The notes below the pieces were generated by a model. That model made no database searches, was not told the origin of the DNA, and saw only the letters and a program-made list of their open reading frames with translations. A DNA stretch of 64,000 bases from Rugamonas rubra (lineage in GTDB: Bacteria; Pseudomonadota; Gammaproteobacteria; Burkholderiales; Burkholderiaceae_D): NCBI RefSeq assembly GCF_900114705.1, contig NZ_FOTW01000007.1:124001-188000 (forward strand), read 5' to 3'. Each line of letters begins with the position of its first letter. The stretch's first letter is position 1. A program made the translations under genes and the position numbers. Below, piece after piece: positions 56,216 to 64,000 of the stretch.

Positions 56216-56305
56216 GGCTATCCTTTGCGGTCAAGCCTTGATTGTACTAGAGCCGCGCGGCGGCGGGGATGGTGGAAATCGTCCAAGCCAGACGGTGCGA
56301 ACCAA

Positions 56306-56345
56306 GGGTCAGACGGGGACGCCGAGTCCCTAGGGTCTGACCCTG
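56306..56345. repeat. Palindromic intergenic repeat, composite A/C core
   Basis: Outer arms AGGGTCAGAC / GTCTGACCCT are of type A. Inside lies GGGAC-GCCGA-GTCCC, a type C-like hairpin. It is preceded by GTGCGAACC, like the flank of other copies. Located 28 bp past the GH31 gene stop. Confidence 0.85.
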
Positions 56346-56372
56346 CCTCGTTGCCACTGGCTCGCCGTCGCC

Positions 56373-59300
56373 CTACTTGCCGGCCCGGTCGCCGCTGAAG
56401 CCGATCAGGCTGGCGTTGGCCCAGTTGGCGCAGACCTTGGCGGCGTCCTTGCCGCCGGCGCCCAGGGTGCGCAGGCTGAGCCGGGCGATGCCGCGCACGT
56501 CCAGCTCCGGTTTGAGCACGGCCGGCGCGGCGAGCAGGCCGCTGTCGAACAGCAGCTTGTCGTCGCCCCACACCTGGAACTGCAGGCCGCCGGCCTGGCG
56601 GCAGCTGTCGTCGATGCCGACGTCGGCGCGGAACAGCTGCCAGTCGCCGCGCAGGCGGTAGTCGAGCCGGCTCACGGCCGCCACGCCGAGGCCCTTGCGG
56701 AACTTCAGCCCGTTCATTTGCAGCGGCCGGCCCTTGGCGCCGGCGCCGCCGGCCTGGTCCCTGGCCACCGGGCCGGCGCTGTTGCTGGCGGCGTCGGGCG
56801 TGGCGTCGGACAGGTAGAGCTGGCGCGCCGGCCGGGTCGGCAACGGCGCCTCCAGCACGCGGAACTCGGAGATCGTCACCGGGTTCACCTGCGCCGGCAG
56901 AAAGGCGTTGAAGGCGCGCGCCGGCTTGGCGCCGGCGGCCTCGTTCGGATTGCTGCTCGAGGCCGTCACCATCGGGTCCTGCACCGCCTCGTCCTCGGCC
57001 TGCTCCTGGGTGCTGAGCACGCGGAAACGCAGCAGGCTGCCGGCGTGCGGCGCGAACTCGACCTTCTGCCGGCCCTGGTTCAGCGCCAGCCGGCCGCTGT
57101 GCACCGGCGCGCCCCACTCGCCGTTGCGGTCGGCCAGGTAGACCTCGAAGTCGCGCACCTGGCCGCTCTTCCAATGCTGGTCGTTGCGCGGCGCGATCTC
57201 GAAGCCACCGACCATGCGGCGCTCGCCCAGCGCCAGCGAGAACTCGTGGGCGCCGGTCTTGATCGACTGGTCGCGCACGGTGCGGAACCAGGTGTCGGGC
57301 TTGTCATCGAAGGCGTTCTCCAGCGGGTGGCCGGGTTCCTCGGCGGGACGGCCCAGCACCATCAGGCTGTCGGCCGAGACGGCGTTGCCCAGGTCGGGGG
57401 CGCGGCCGAAGGCCGGCGTTTGCGCCAGCGCGGCGCCGGCGTCGATGTGCAGCGCCACCCGGGCGGCCTGGCGGATGTCGCGCGGCGCGGTCTTGACCAG
57501 CACCGTGCCGAATTTGGCGGCGGCGTCGTAGAACCAGCCGGCGCCGCCCTGCTCGAACTGCTCCAGCGTGGTCAGTTCGGCCAGCGCGGCGCCGTCCAGC
57601 GCCACGGCGCGCGGTTTGACGCGGGTGTGCAGCTGCAGGCGCAGCGCGCGGCGCAGCTCCTGACCGGCGTACTCGCCGCGCACGGCGCCGATGTCGACGG
57701 CGATGTCGCCGGCCTGCCCGGTCGGCGCGCGCACGTCGATCTGCTGGCTGCTATGGGCGCCCTGTTGGTAGCGCCGCGTTTCGCCGTCGTCCTCGTAGAG
57801 CGTGAAGGAGGAGTCGCCGTGCGGGTAGATGTCCAGCGTCAGCACGTCCTTGGCCACCTGGCCGTCATACAAGGCGCTCGGGTACATGGGGATGATGGCG
57901 CCGGCGCGCACCAGCACCGGCAGGCGCTCCAGCGTCACAGGGTAGTCGAGCAGCTGGCCGGCGGCGCCGGCCTCGACGACGCGGCCGTCCCAATAGTCGA
58001 TCCACCGGCCCTGTGGCAGGTAGACGTTGTTGCGCCAGCCCTTGCTGGCGGCTTGGCTGCGGTAGACCGGCGCGACGAGGAAGTCGCGGCCGAGGAAGAA
58101 CTGGTATTTGTGGCTCTCGTCGTTGGCGTGCGGGTCGTTCGGGTGGTCCCACATCAGGCCGCGCACGATGGGCGCGCCGCTCTGCTCGGCCTGGCGGGCG
58201 TAGGTGTACATATAGGGCATCAGGCGCATCTTCAGCTTCAGATAGTCGCGGTTGATGCTGCGGTAGGGTTCGTCGAACCACCACGGATGCTTGCGCTCGG
58301 CCTTGGACCAGCCGGACATGCCCATCAACACCGGCGTGAAGGCCTTCCACTGCAGGTCGCGGGTGAAGGTTTCGGGGCTGCCGCCGAAGATGCCGTCGAC
58401 GTCGCCGGTGGCGTAGGCCTGGCCGGACAGGCCGGAGCCGATCAGCGTCGGGATGTGCCAACGGATGTAGTCCCAGCTGCCGCTCTGGTCGCCGGTCCAG
58501 GTGACGGCGTAGCGCTGCATGCCGGCCCAACCCATCACGGTCCACAGGAAGGGGCGGGCGTCCGAGTTGTCGAGGATGCCCTGGGCGGCGGCCTGGTTGG
58601 CGTCCAGCGCGAACTGGTAGCCCTGGCCGGTCCAGGCCACGTCCAGCTTCTGCGCGCGCGTGCCGGCGCTGCCGACCTCCCACTTGATCTTGTCGACGCC
58701 GTTCTCGGTCCACAGGCCGGTGCGGAAGCCGTGCTTTTTCAGCCCCTCGACCACCTGGGGCAGGTCGGTGTAGCCGCAGCCGTAGCCGTCGTTGGGCAGG
58801 ATCCAGCCGCCCGGCATGTCGTGGGCGCGGTACTGCGCCGCCACCGACTCGACCACGTCCGGCGTGCTGCCGCTCGGGCCGTCGCGCCAGCCGCGCGGCA
58901 CGGTGCCGGGTTTGCGCGCGTTGTCCTGGTCGTTGTAGCAGTCGGCGTCGCCGTATTCATAGGCCCAGCGCGGCAGCAGCGCGGCGCGGCCGGTCAGCTC
59001 GGTGTAGGCGGCCAGCACCGACTGGATGCTGCCGCCGGCGAAGTAGTAGGCGTCGAAGCGATGCTCGCGGTGGCTGGCGGTGATGAACTCGTCGGAGCGG
59101 AAGTCGTAGCTGCCGTTGCTCCAGGTGTTGCGCAGCACGCCGTAGCCGCGGCTGCTCATGTAGAACGGCGCCGGGCTGGGGCGGTCGCCCTCCTCCCAGC
59201 CGCCCGAATACGACACCTCGAGCGACTTGCCCTTGAAGTCGAAGGCGCCGTTCTGCTGGCCGCCGCCGAAGAAGTGCTCGGCCGCGCCGGTCGACAGGGT

Positions 59301-59747
59301 CTGGAAGCTGCCCTCGGCCGACAGTTCGAGCGGCTGCTGCTCCTGCCACACCAGCATGGCGTTGTCGGCCTGGTAGAGGGCGAAGCGCAGCGGCTTCTTG
59401 TAGACGCGCAGCGCCAGCGCCGAGGTGCGGATCAGTTGGTGGTCGCCCTGGTCGGCCAGCGTGAACACGGGCGCCTGGTAGTCGGTTTTGAAGACGATGG
59501 GCGCGGCCTTGTCGCCGGAGCCGGTGAGTTTGCCGGCCGGGCCGGCCCAGATGCGGAACACGTCCGGCCGCAGCAGCTCGACGCGCACGGTGACGCCACG
59601 GTCGGTGCCCAGCTCGACGGCGCCGGGCTGGCTGCTGACCCGGCTCAGGTTGCCGACCGGCGCGGCCGTCGCGGGAGCGGGAACGGTGGCGGCCAGCGCC
59701 AGCAGCGCGGCGCTGGCGAGCAGGGTCTTGCGGAACACAGGCAGCAT
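56373..59747 (-). CDS. Secreted multidomain GH31 alpha-glycosidase
   Basis: 1124 residues with a signal peptide (LLASAALLALAATVPAPATA). A beta-sandwich and the GH31 barrel occupy about 40-690 (RWAYEYGDADCYND, FLWTVMGWAGMQRYAVTWTGD, where the Asp of TWTGD is the likely acid/base; SGLSGQAYATGDVDGIFGG). A discoidin-like (F5/8C) module covers about 800-960 (AFDDKPDTWFRTVRDQ). An NPCBM carbohydrate-binding module covers about 985-1122 (KGLGVAAVSRLDYRL, LQFQVWGDDKLLFDSG). It cleaves alpha-glucans or alpha-galactosides outside the cytoplasm. The exact linkage is unknown. It is far from the GH65 locus. Confidence 0.9.
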   Translation of the reverse strand: MLPVFRKTLLASAALLALAATVPAPATAAPVGNLSRVSSQPGAVELGTDRGVTVRVELLRPDVFRIWAGPAGKLTGSGDKAAPIVFKTDYQAPVFTLADQGDHQLIRTSALALRVYKKPLRFALYQADNAMLVWQEQQPLELSAEGSFQTLSTGAAEHFFGGGQQNGAFDFKGKSLEVSYSGGWEEGDRPSPAPFYMSSRGYGVLRNTWSNGSYDFRSDEFITASHREHRFDAYYFAGGSIQSVLAAYTELTGRAALLPRWAYEYGDADCYNDQDNARKPGTVPRGWRDGPSGSTPDVVESVAAQYRAHDMPGGWILPNDGYGCGYTDLPQVVEGLKKHGFRTGLWTENGVDKIKWEVGSAGTRAQKLDVAWTGQGYQFALDANQAAAQGILDNSDARPFLWTVMGWAGMQRYAVTWTGDQSGSWDYIRWHIPTLIGSGLSGQAYATGDVDGIFGGSPETFTRDLQWKAFTPVLMGMSGWSKAERKHPWWFDEPYRSINRDYLKLKMRLMPYMYTYARQAEQSGAPIVRGLMWDHPNDPHANDESHKYQFFLGRDFLVAPVYRSQAASKGWRNNVYLPQGRWIDYWDGRVVEAGAAGQLLDYPVTLERLPVLVRAGAIIPMYPSALYDGQVAKDVLTLDIYPHGDSSFTLYEDDGETRRYQQGAHSSQQIDVRAPTGQAGDIAVDIGAVRGEYAGQELRRALRLQLHTRVKPRAVALDGAALAELTTLEQFEQGGAGWFYDAAAKFGTVLVKTAPRDIRQAARVALHIDAGAALAQTPAFGRAPDLGNAVSADSLMVLGRPAEEPGHPLENAFDDKPDTWFRTVRDQSIKTGAHEFSLALGERRMVGGFEIAPRNDQHWKSGQVRDFEVYLADRNGEWGAPVHSGRLALNQGRQKVEFAPHAGSLLRFRVLSTQEQAEDEAVQDPMVTASSSNPNEAAGAKPARAFNAFLPAQVNPVTISEFRVLEAPLPTRPARQLYLSDATPDAASNSAGPVARDQAGGAGAKGRPLQMNGLKFRKGLGVAAVSRLDYRLRGDWQLFRADVGIDDSCRQAGGLQFQVWGDDKLLFDSGLLAAPAVLKPELDVRGIARLSLRTLGAGGKDAAKVCANWANASLIGFSGDRAGK

Positions 59748-59939
59748 GGATCAGTCCGGTCTAGTGTGGGGTGGCTTGCAATGTACACAAGCTTGCCGGA
59801 AATGGCTAGTTGCAGTGCGGGCGACACCGCCGAGTGAACAGAACTTCCCTGGGCGCTCCACCAGCTTGTTGGCAGGAACCGGCACCGTTGCCGATAATAT
59901 GGCCCGTGTGTGTGGCCCATGTACCTTGGCATCGGCGCG

Positions 59940-60359
59940 CTACTTGTTGGCGTTGTAGAAGGCAAGATGCTCCGGATTGGCATGGGCGCCGCCCAGGCCG
60001 GCGACAATCCGCTCAAACACGGCTTGGGAAATTTTTGGCGGACGCGGAATGACCGTCTGGGCAGCGATCAATGTCTGCAGACGTTTCTGCGAAACGATAC
60101 GCGCCTTGGCGTAAAGTATGTAACTCGTATGGCGAATAAACGGATGGTCACCGACTTGCAGGAGGCAAGTGGGGTCATGGGGTACGCCTGGATGGCAAGA
60201 GGTGGCGTTGACCATCAAAACGGAATCGTTTTTTGCCGGATCGGTTAGTACGACGAACAGGTGATAATCCGCCTGCGGAATACCGGGGTCTGAAGGAATC
60301 AAAAAAGCATCGCGTTGACAGACAGGAAATCGCGCTTGATTCGCCACATCAACCATCCA
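59940..60359 (-). CDS. Candidate toxin of a Panacea-domain toxin-antitoxin pair
   Basis: 139 residues from ATG 60359. It overlaps the antitoxin gene by 11 bp, so the two are translationally coupled. I do not recognise a named toxin family. A strand-rich core (ADYHLFVVLTDPAKNDSVLM, LLQVGDHPFIRHTSYILY) with conserved-looking H, R and Y residues suggests a compact beta-barrel, perhaps SH3-like as in MazF/Kid, followed by a helical tail (LQTLIAAQTVIPRPPKISQA). Toxin function is inferred from the partner. The frame is open upstream into the antitoxin gene but out of phase with it. Confidence 0.6.
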   Translation of the reverse strand, partial: WMVDVANQARFPVCQRDAFLIPSDPGIPQADYHLFVVLTDPAKNDSVLMVNATSCHPGVPHDPTCLLQVGDHPFIRHTSYILYAKARIVSQKRLQTLIAAQTVIPRPPKISQAVFERIVAGLGGAHANPEHLAFYNANK

Positions 60360-60903
60360 TGTCCTGCAAGAGCGCATCAAAATGCTTCTGGGCCCGCAAT
60401 TCCTTGTCCAACAGGTCTGCCTGCGCTGCCGACTTGCCCAAGGCGAGAAACACCCGCTTGGGTGGAATGGGCAGCGACGAGCCATCTGGGTCCTCCCATT
60501 CGCCGCATTGGTCATGCGTGAATTCAACCAATTGCCACTGGTCCTTGTTGCCAAACTCCCTCCAAACCGCGTCCAACACCTCCAACTCGGCATCGCTGAT
60601 ACCGGACAAGTCTGCGCGCGACACCGCTCGCTTGAGCCGTACTTCGTGCGATTCCCGATCCTCAACAAAATGCTCCCAGGCCGGCGACTCCCGGGCGCCG
60701 TTGGTCAAATCCAGTGTTTGCGACAAAACCGGCCCCTTCGGCATCGACACCATGTTGTCGTCCGAAATTTGGAAACCATGCAGCTTCATCGCCTCGCGCT
60801 CGACCAAATAGAGGAGCTTGGTCAGCTTGAGAACGTTGAGGCTGCCACCTGCTTTGCTCAGCAGGGCCGCAGCCATTTGCGCCGCTTTGCGCTCCTTGAA
60901 CAT
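60349..60903 (-). CDS. Panacea-domain (SocA/GepA-like, former DUF4065) antitoxin
   Basis: 184 residues. The N-terminal half has the Panacea signature of helices (LNVLKLTKLLYLVEREAMKL, MVSMPKGPVLSQTLDL), a domain reported to neutralise many unrelated toxins. The C-terminal half (about 110-184) is more variable, as usual for the toxin-specifying part. It is first in a two-gene unit with the uncharacterised 139-residue protein. The region is AT-richer than its neighbours, consistent with transfer. A purine-rich GGGGAAG lies just upstream of the ATG. Confidence 0.82.
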   Translation of the reverse strand: MFKERKAAQMAAALLSKAGGSLNVLKLTKLLYLVEREAMKLHGFQISDDNMVSMPKGPVLSQTLDLTNGARESPAWEHFVEDRESHEVRLKRAVSRADLSGISDAELEVLDAVWREFGNKDQWQLVEFTHDQCGEWEDPDGSSLPIPPKRVFLALGKSAAQADLLDKELRAQKHFDALLQDMDG

Positions 60904-61174
60904 GACTTCCCCTTTTTACCGCACGAACACACGCCGGTTTTCGATGCGGAATCCCCGTCAGAGAAATTAGCAAAACCGGAAACTATAGCTAGAAATCACA
61001 TTATTTTCATCAACTTCTAGCAAAATACTCACTTCTCACTATAGTCCACATTCGATCGGGCGAGAATAGGCGCGCCCACGAACTCACTGAACAGGCCTCA
61101 AAATGTCATCAGATATTCCTGACTTGATGACGGAAGGAAAACAGGCAGCAATCCCACATCGACGACCACAAATG
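60904..61174. promoter_or_regulatory. Promoter region of the Panacea module
   Basis: AT-rich. TATAGT hexamers on the minus strand at 60981-60986 and 61037-61042, 56 bp apart, could be tandem -10 boxes. GCTAGAA (60987-60993) and TTCTAGC (61014-61020) form an inverted repeat between them, a candidate operator for autoregulation. No gene is seen. Confidence 0.5.
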
Positions 61175-61211
61175 AAAATGCCGCCCGGTTTGTTCAACCG
61201 GGCGGCATTTT
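61175..61211. terminator. Strong bidirectional terminator after phaB
   Basis: 16-bp perfect arms (AAAATGCCGCCCGGTT / AACCGGGCGGCATTTT) with a 5-nt loop. On the minus strand the T-run follows the GC stem, 44 bp past the phaB stop. Confidence 0.93.
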
Positions 61212-61254
61212 TCGCCATGGCGCGCGTGCCGGTCGCCCGGCACGGCCGCGGCGT

Positions 61255-61995
61255 TTAGGACATGTGCTGGCCGCCGTTGATGGCGATGTTGGCGCCGGTG
61301 ACGAAGGCCGCCTCGTCCGACGACAGGTAGGCCACCAGGCCGGCCACTTCCTCCGGCTTGCCCAGGCGGGCCATCGGGATCTGCGGGATGATCTTCGAGT
61401 CGAGCACTTCCTGCGGGATCTCCATCACCATCTTGGTGCCGATGTAGCCCGGCGAAATGGTGTTGACGGTCACGCCCTTGCGCGCCACTTCCAGCGCCAG
61501 CGCCTTGGTGAAGCCGTGCATGCCGGCCTTGGCGGCCGAATAGTTGGTCTGGCCGAAGGCGCCCTTCTGGCCGTTGACCGACGAGATGTTGATGATGCGG
61601 CCCCAGCCGCGCTCGACCATGCCGTCGCAGACCGGTTTGGTCATGTTGAAGACGGAGTCCAGATTGGTGGCCATGACGGCGTCCCAGTTCGGCTTGTCCA
61701 TCTTCTTGAACGTCATGTCGCGCGTGATGCCGGCGTTGTTGACCAGCACATCGATCGGGCCGATGTCCTTCTCGATCGCCGCCACGCAGGCCTGGGCCGA
61801 ATCGTAGTCGGCCACATCGCAAGGATAGGCGCGGAAGTTGTAGCCCTGGTCGCGCGTGGTCGCCAGCCAGGATTCTACTTTTTGATTGCCAGGGGAATAC
61901 GTCGTGACCACGTTATAGCCCAGTGCGGCCAGCTTGAAACACACCGCCTCGCCCAGACCGCCCATGCCACCGGTTACCAATGCAACTCTTGCCAT
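61255..61995 (-). CDS. phaB: Acetoacetyl-CoA reductase
   Basis: 246-residue short-chain dehydrogenase. Nucleotide motif VTGGMGGLGEA (7-17), NNAG (86-89) and catalytic S139, Y152 and K156 (INISSVNGQKG, TNYSAAKAG). It reduces acetoacetyl-CoA to (R)-3-hydroxybutyryl-CoA with NADPH for polyhydroxybutyrate synthesis. It lies downstream of the thiolase gene with a large GC hairpin between, and ends at a strong terminator. The length equals the family norm. Confidence 0.95.
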   Translation of the reverse strand: MARVALVTGGMGGLGEAVCFKLAALGYNVVTTYSPGNQKVESWLATTRDQGYNFRAYPCDVADYDSAQACVAAIEKDIGPIDVLVNNAGITRDMTFKKMDKPNWDAVMATNLDSVFNMTKPVCDGMVERGWGRIINISSVNGQKGAFGQTNYSAAKAGMHGFTKALALEVARKGVTVNTISPGYIGTKMVMEIPQEVLDSKIIPQIPMARLGKPEEVAGLVAYLSSDEAAFVTGANIAINGGQHMS

Positions 61996-62066
61996 TTTTA
62001 TGTCCCCTCAGTTGTTCAACAGCCAATAAGAAAATGGTACTAAATCGACACCGTGCAGAATCTTGC

Positions 62067-62110
62067 CGGCGGGCGGCGGGCGGACCGAAGGGGCCGGCCG
62101 CCGCCCGCCG
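62067..62110. other. GC-rich hairpin between phaA and phaB
   Basis: Perfect 13-bp arms CGGCGGGCGGCGG / CCGCCGCCCGCCG with an 18-nt loop, 7 bp past the phaA stop. On the transcribed strand no T-run follows, so it probably stabilises or processes mRNA and does not terminate fully. Confidence 0.7.
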
Positions 62111-62116
62111 TTTTGC

Positions 62117-63295
62117 TTACGCGCGCTCGATGGCCAGCGCCACGCCCATGCCGCCGCCGATGCACAGCGAGGCCAGGCCCTTCTTGGCGTCGCGCCGCAC
62201 CATCTCGTGCAGCAGGGTCACCAGGATGCGGGCGCCGGACGCGCCGATCGGGTGGCCGATGGCGATCGCGCCGCCATTGACGTTGATCTTGCTGGTATCC
62301 CAGCCCATCTCCTTGTTGACGGCGATGGCCTGGGCGGCGAAGGCCTCGTTGATCTCCATCAGGTCCAGGTCGTCCGGGGTCCAGCCGGCCTTTTTCAGGC
62401 ACAGGCGCGAGGCCGAGACGGGGCCCATGCCCATGATGGTCGGGTCGATGCCGGACGAGGCGTAGGCCTTGACGCGGGCCAGCGGGGTCAGGCCCAGCTC
62501 CTTGGCCTGCTTGGCCGACATCATGATGACGGCGGCGGCGCCGTCGTTGATGCCCGAGGCGTTGCCGGCGGTGACGCTGCCGGCCTTGTCGAAGGCCGGA
62601 CGCAGCGACGACAGCGACTCGATGGTCGAACCGGCTTTGACGTATTCGTCATTGTCGAAGACGATGTTGCCCTTCTTCTGCACGATCTCCAGCGGCAGGA
62701 TCTCGTCCTTGAACTTGCCGGCCTTTTGCGCCGCTTCCGCCTTCAGCTGCGATTGCAGCGCGAACTCGTCCTGCTCGGTGCGCGAGATCTCGTATTTCTT
62801 CGCGACGTTCTCGGCGGTGACGCCCATGTGGTACTGGTTGTAGACGTCCCACAGGCCGTCGACGATCATGGTGTCGACCATCTTGGCGTCGCCCATGCGG
62901 AAGCCGTCGCGCGAGCCGTTCAGGGCGTGCGGCGCGGCGCTCATGTTTTCCTGGCCGCCGGCGATGATGATGTTGGCGTCGCCGCATTTGATCGCCTGGG
63001 CCGCCAGGTGGGTGGCCTTCAGGCCGCTGCCGCAGACCTTGTTGATGGTGTAGGCCGGGATGCTGCTCGGCAGGCCCGCCTTGATGACGGCCTGGCGCGC
63101 CGGATTCTGGCCGACGGCGGCGGTCAGCACTTGGCCGAGGATGGCTTCGCTGATCAGGTTGGGATCGATGCCGGTCTGCGCCAGCAGACCCTTGATGACG
63201 TGGGCGCCCAGTTCGGACGCCGGAATCTTGGCCAGGCTACCACCAAACTTGCCAACCGCAGTGCGGCCGGCGGCCACAATAACTACCTCATCCAT
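62117..63295 (-). CDS. phaA: Acetyl-CoA acetyltransferase (beta-ketothiolase)
   Basis: 392-residue biosynthetic thiolase. The triad is C88 (NKVCGSG), H348 (GHPIGASG) and C378 (LCIGGGMG). It condenses two acetyl-CoA to acetoacetyl-CoA, the first step of polyhydroxybutyrate synthesis, and also works in reverse. GGAG precedes the ATG. It is followed by phaB and preceded by a phasin gene on the same strand. The polymerase phaC is not in the window. Confidence 0.95.
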   Translation of the reverse strand: MDEVVIVAAGRTAVGKFGGSLAKIPASELGAHVIKGLLAQTGIDPNLISEAILGQVLTAAVGQNPARQAVIKAGLPSSIPAYTINKVCGSGLKATHLAAQAIKCGDANIIIAGGQENMSAAPHALNGSRDGFRMGDAKMVDTMIVDGLWDVYNQYHMGVTAENVAKKYEISRTEQDEFALQSQLKAEAAQKAGKFKDEILPLEIVQKKGNIVFDNDEYVKAGSTIESLSSLRPAFDKAGSVTAGNASGINDGAAAVIMMSAKQAKELGLTPLARVKAYASSGIDPTIMGMGPVSASRLCLKKAGWTPDDLDLMEINEAFAAQAIAVNKEMGWDTSKINVNGGAIAIGHPIGASGARILVTLLHEMVRRDAKKGLASLCIGGGMGVALAIERA

Positions 63296-63435
63296 TTATA
63301 TCTCCAATACTAAGGTTAAGCCACAATCGGTCCTGCCAAAATTGCTCCAAAGCTAGTGCCAGCCCCGTTCGCGGGGCGCTGTCTAATTTTTATCATACGC
63401 CTCCGCCACGCTTGCGCGGGCGGTATTTGGGAAAA

Positions 63436-63642
63436 CTAAGGTAGGGCTTCCTGTTGGGCAACAAGCAACTGGCGAGTGGCGACGGTGCTTTCCGCCAGCG
63501 AGCTGCGGAAAGTTTCCACATTGCGCTCGACCTCGGCCATGCCGTTGTCGAAGGCCGCCTCGGTGAGAGCATGGAAACTAGCCAGTTGCGCCTCATATAG
63601 GGCCCGTCCGGCGATCACGAATTGTTCAGAAAAAATAAACAT
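63436..63642 (-). CDS. Short phasin-family protein
   Basis: 68 residues from ATG 63642, with AGGGAA 6 bp upstream. The sequence FSEQFVIAGRALYEAQLASF continuing to ESTVATRQLLVAQQ matches the N-terminal helix of phasins that coat polyhydroxybutyrate granules. Usual phasins have about 180 residues, so this one is either truncated or a genuine mini-phasin. The downstream 140-bp gap holds a small hairpin (GCCCCG-TTCG-CGGGGC at 63362-63377) and no continuation. It is upstream of phaA on the same strand. Confidence 0.78.
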   Translation of the reverse strand: MFIFSEQFVIAGRALYEAQLASFHALTEAAFDNGMAEVERNVETFRSSLAESTVATRQLLVAQQEALP

Positions 63643-63790
63643 GGCGTTCCCTATCATATTGATTGAATTGCCCTGCCGTTCAAACGTGTCGTTCTCACCA
63701 CACAGCCACCCATGCTAAGGGCCGCCTTCCAACTTGGCCTTGATCAAAATCAAACCATTGTTTGCATTCTGAATAAACAGTAACAAAAAG

Positions 63791-64000
63791 TCACGATAAT
63801 AATTTGATACCATCCAGCGTGCCGGCGCACTGCTCGCGTATCACGTTGACGAAGTCCAGCACATACGCCTTTTGCTGCAGCGCCAGCGGCACGGAAACGA
63901 ACAAATCGCTCCACAGCCCCTGCTCGCCGACCGGCCGCGCCACCACGTAGTCGTAGTCGACATAGTTCTTGATGGCCCAGTTGGGCAGCGCGGCGACGCC
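63791..64000 (-). CDS. LysR-family regulator, C-terminal end (truncated by window), MetR-like
   Basis: Only the last 69 residues are visible, ending at the TGA at 63791-63793. Reading in from the edge gives GVAALPNWAIKNYVDYDYVV, then EQGLWSDLFVSVPLALQ. This matches the effector-domain end of MetR-type LysR regulators, which control methionine synthesis with homocysteine. The DNA-binding domain lies beyond the window, so the identification is tentative. Confidence 0.72.
   Translation of the reverse strand, partial: GVAALPNWAIKNYVDYDYVVARPVGEQGLWSDLFVSVPLALQQKAYVLDFVNVIREQCAGTLDGIKLLS

Noticed and set aside
56718..59837. 1039-codon plus-strand frame opposite the GH31 gene
   Set aside because: A shadow produced by GC-rich third positions. 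The opposite strand encodes a recognisable enzyme with signal peptide and modules.

Overview
The window is chromosomal DNA of a high-GC betaproteobacterium, most likely in the family Oxalobacteraceae (Massilia, Duganella or a close relative). This is an inference from the gene set: a fused isobutyryl-CoA mutase, polyhydroxybutyrate genes phaA/phaB with a phasin, a cytochrome c5-like protein, an Aer-like chemoreceptor and several TonB-dependent receptors. The G/C-rich third codon positions produce many long antisense open frames, which I have left out. I see no phage, insertion sequence, CRISPR array or rRNA. There is one tRNA gene, tRNA-Arg(CCG).

Layout. 1-1.6 kb: 3' part of icmF. 1.7-2.9 kb: orphan ATPase under a dyad operator. 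3-12.4 kb: disaccharide phosphorolysis locus with two LacI regulators, an MFS permease, beta-phosphoglucomutase, a GH65 phosphorylase and a divergent TonB receptor. 12.6-17.2 kb: small genes, including a TetR/metallo-beta-lactamase-fold divergent pair, a MoaD-like plus beta-propeller pair and a ferredoxin. 17.3-19 kb: chemoreceptor. 19.2-27.4 kb: nucleoside or purine uptake system (two permeases, a double ATPase, a GntR regulator, a Tsx-like porin, a BMP-family binding protein) followed by a Rieske oxygenase. 28.8-29.7 kb: SoxR with a divergent small monooxygenase. 29.7-33.3 kb: an unusual two-gene unit, a pyruvate-phosphate-dikinase-like protein without its PEP barrel plus a PhoU-like partner.

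34.5-35.6 kb: AT-richer toxin-antitoxin module next to tRNA-Arg. 35.8-36.3 kb: cytochrome c. 36.6-43.1 kb: three tandem M13 metallopeptidases. 43.3-45.7 kb: second TonB receptor. 46.3-56.2 kb: ctpA protease, a KAS III-like synthase, a CPA2 antiporter, fadH, small envelope and unknown genes, and proline iminopeptidase. 56.4-59.7 kb: a large secreted GH31 enzyme. 59.9-60.9 kb: a Panacea-domain antitoxin with a candidate toxin of unrecognised family. 61.2-63.6 kb: phaB, phaA and a short phasin. At the right edge is the end of a LysR-family regulator.

The most distinctive non-coding feature is a family of about ten palindromic elements with GGG(G)TCAG or GGGGAC ends. Each lies 3 to about 130 bp downstream of a stop codon. 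Copies share flanks but carry different cores, which suggests a REP/REPIN-like element. The best candidates for undescribed biology are the Panacea-linked toxin candidate, the PEP-barrel-less dikinase with its PhoU-like partner, and this repeat family.
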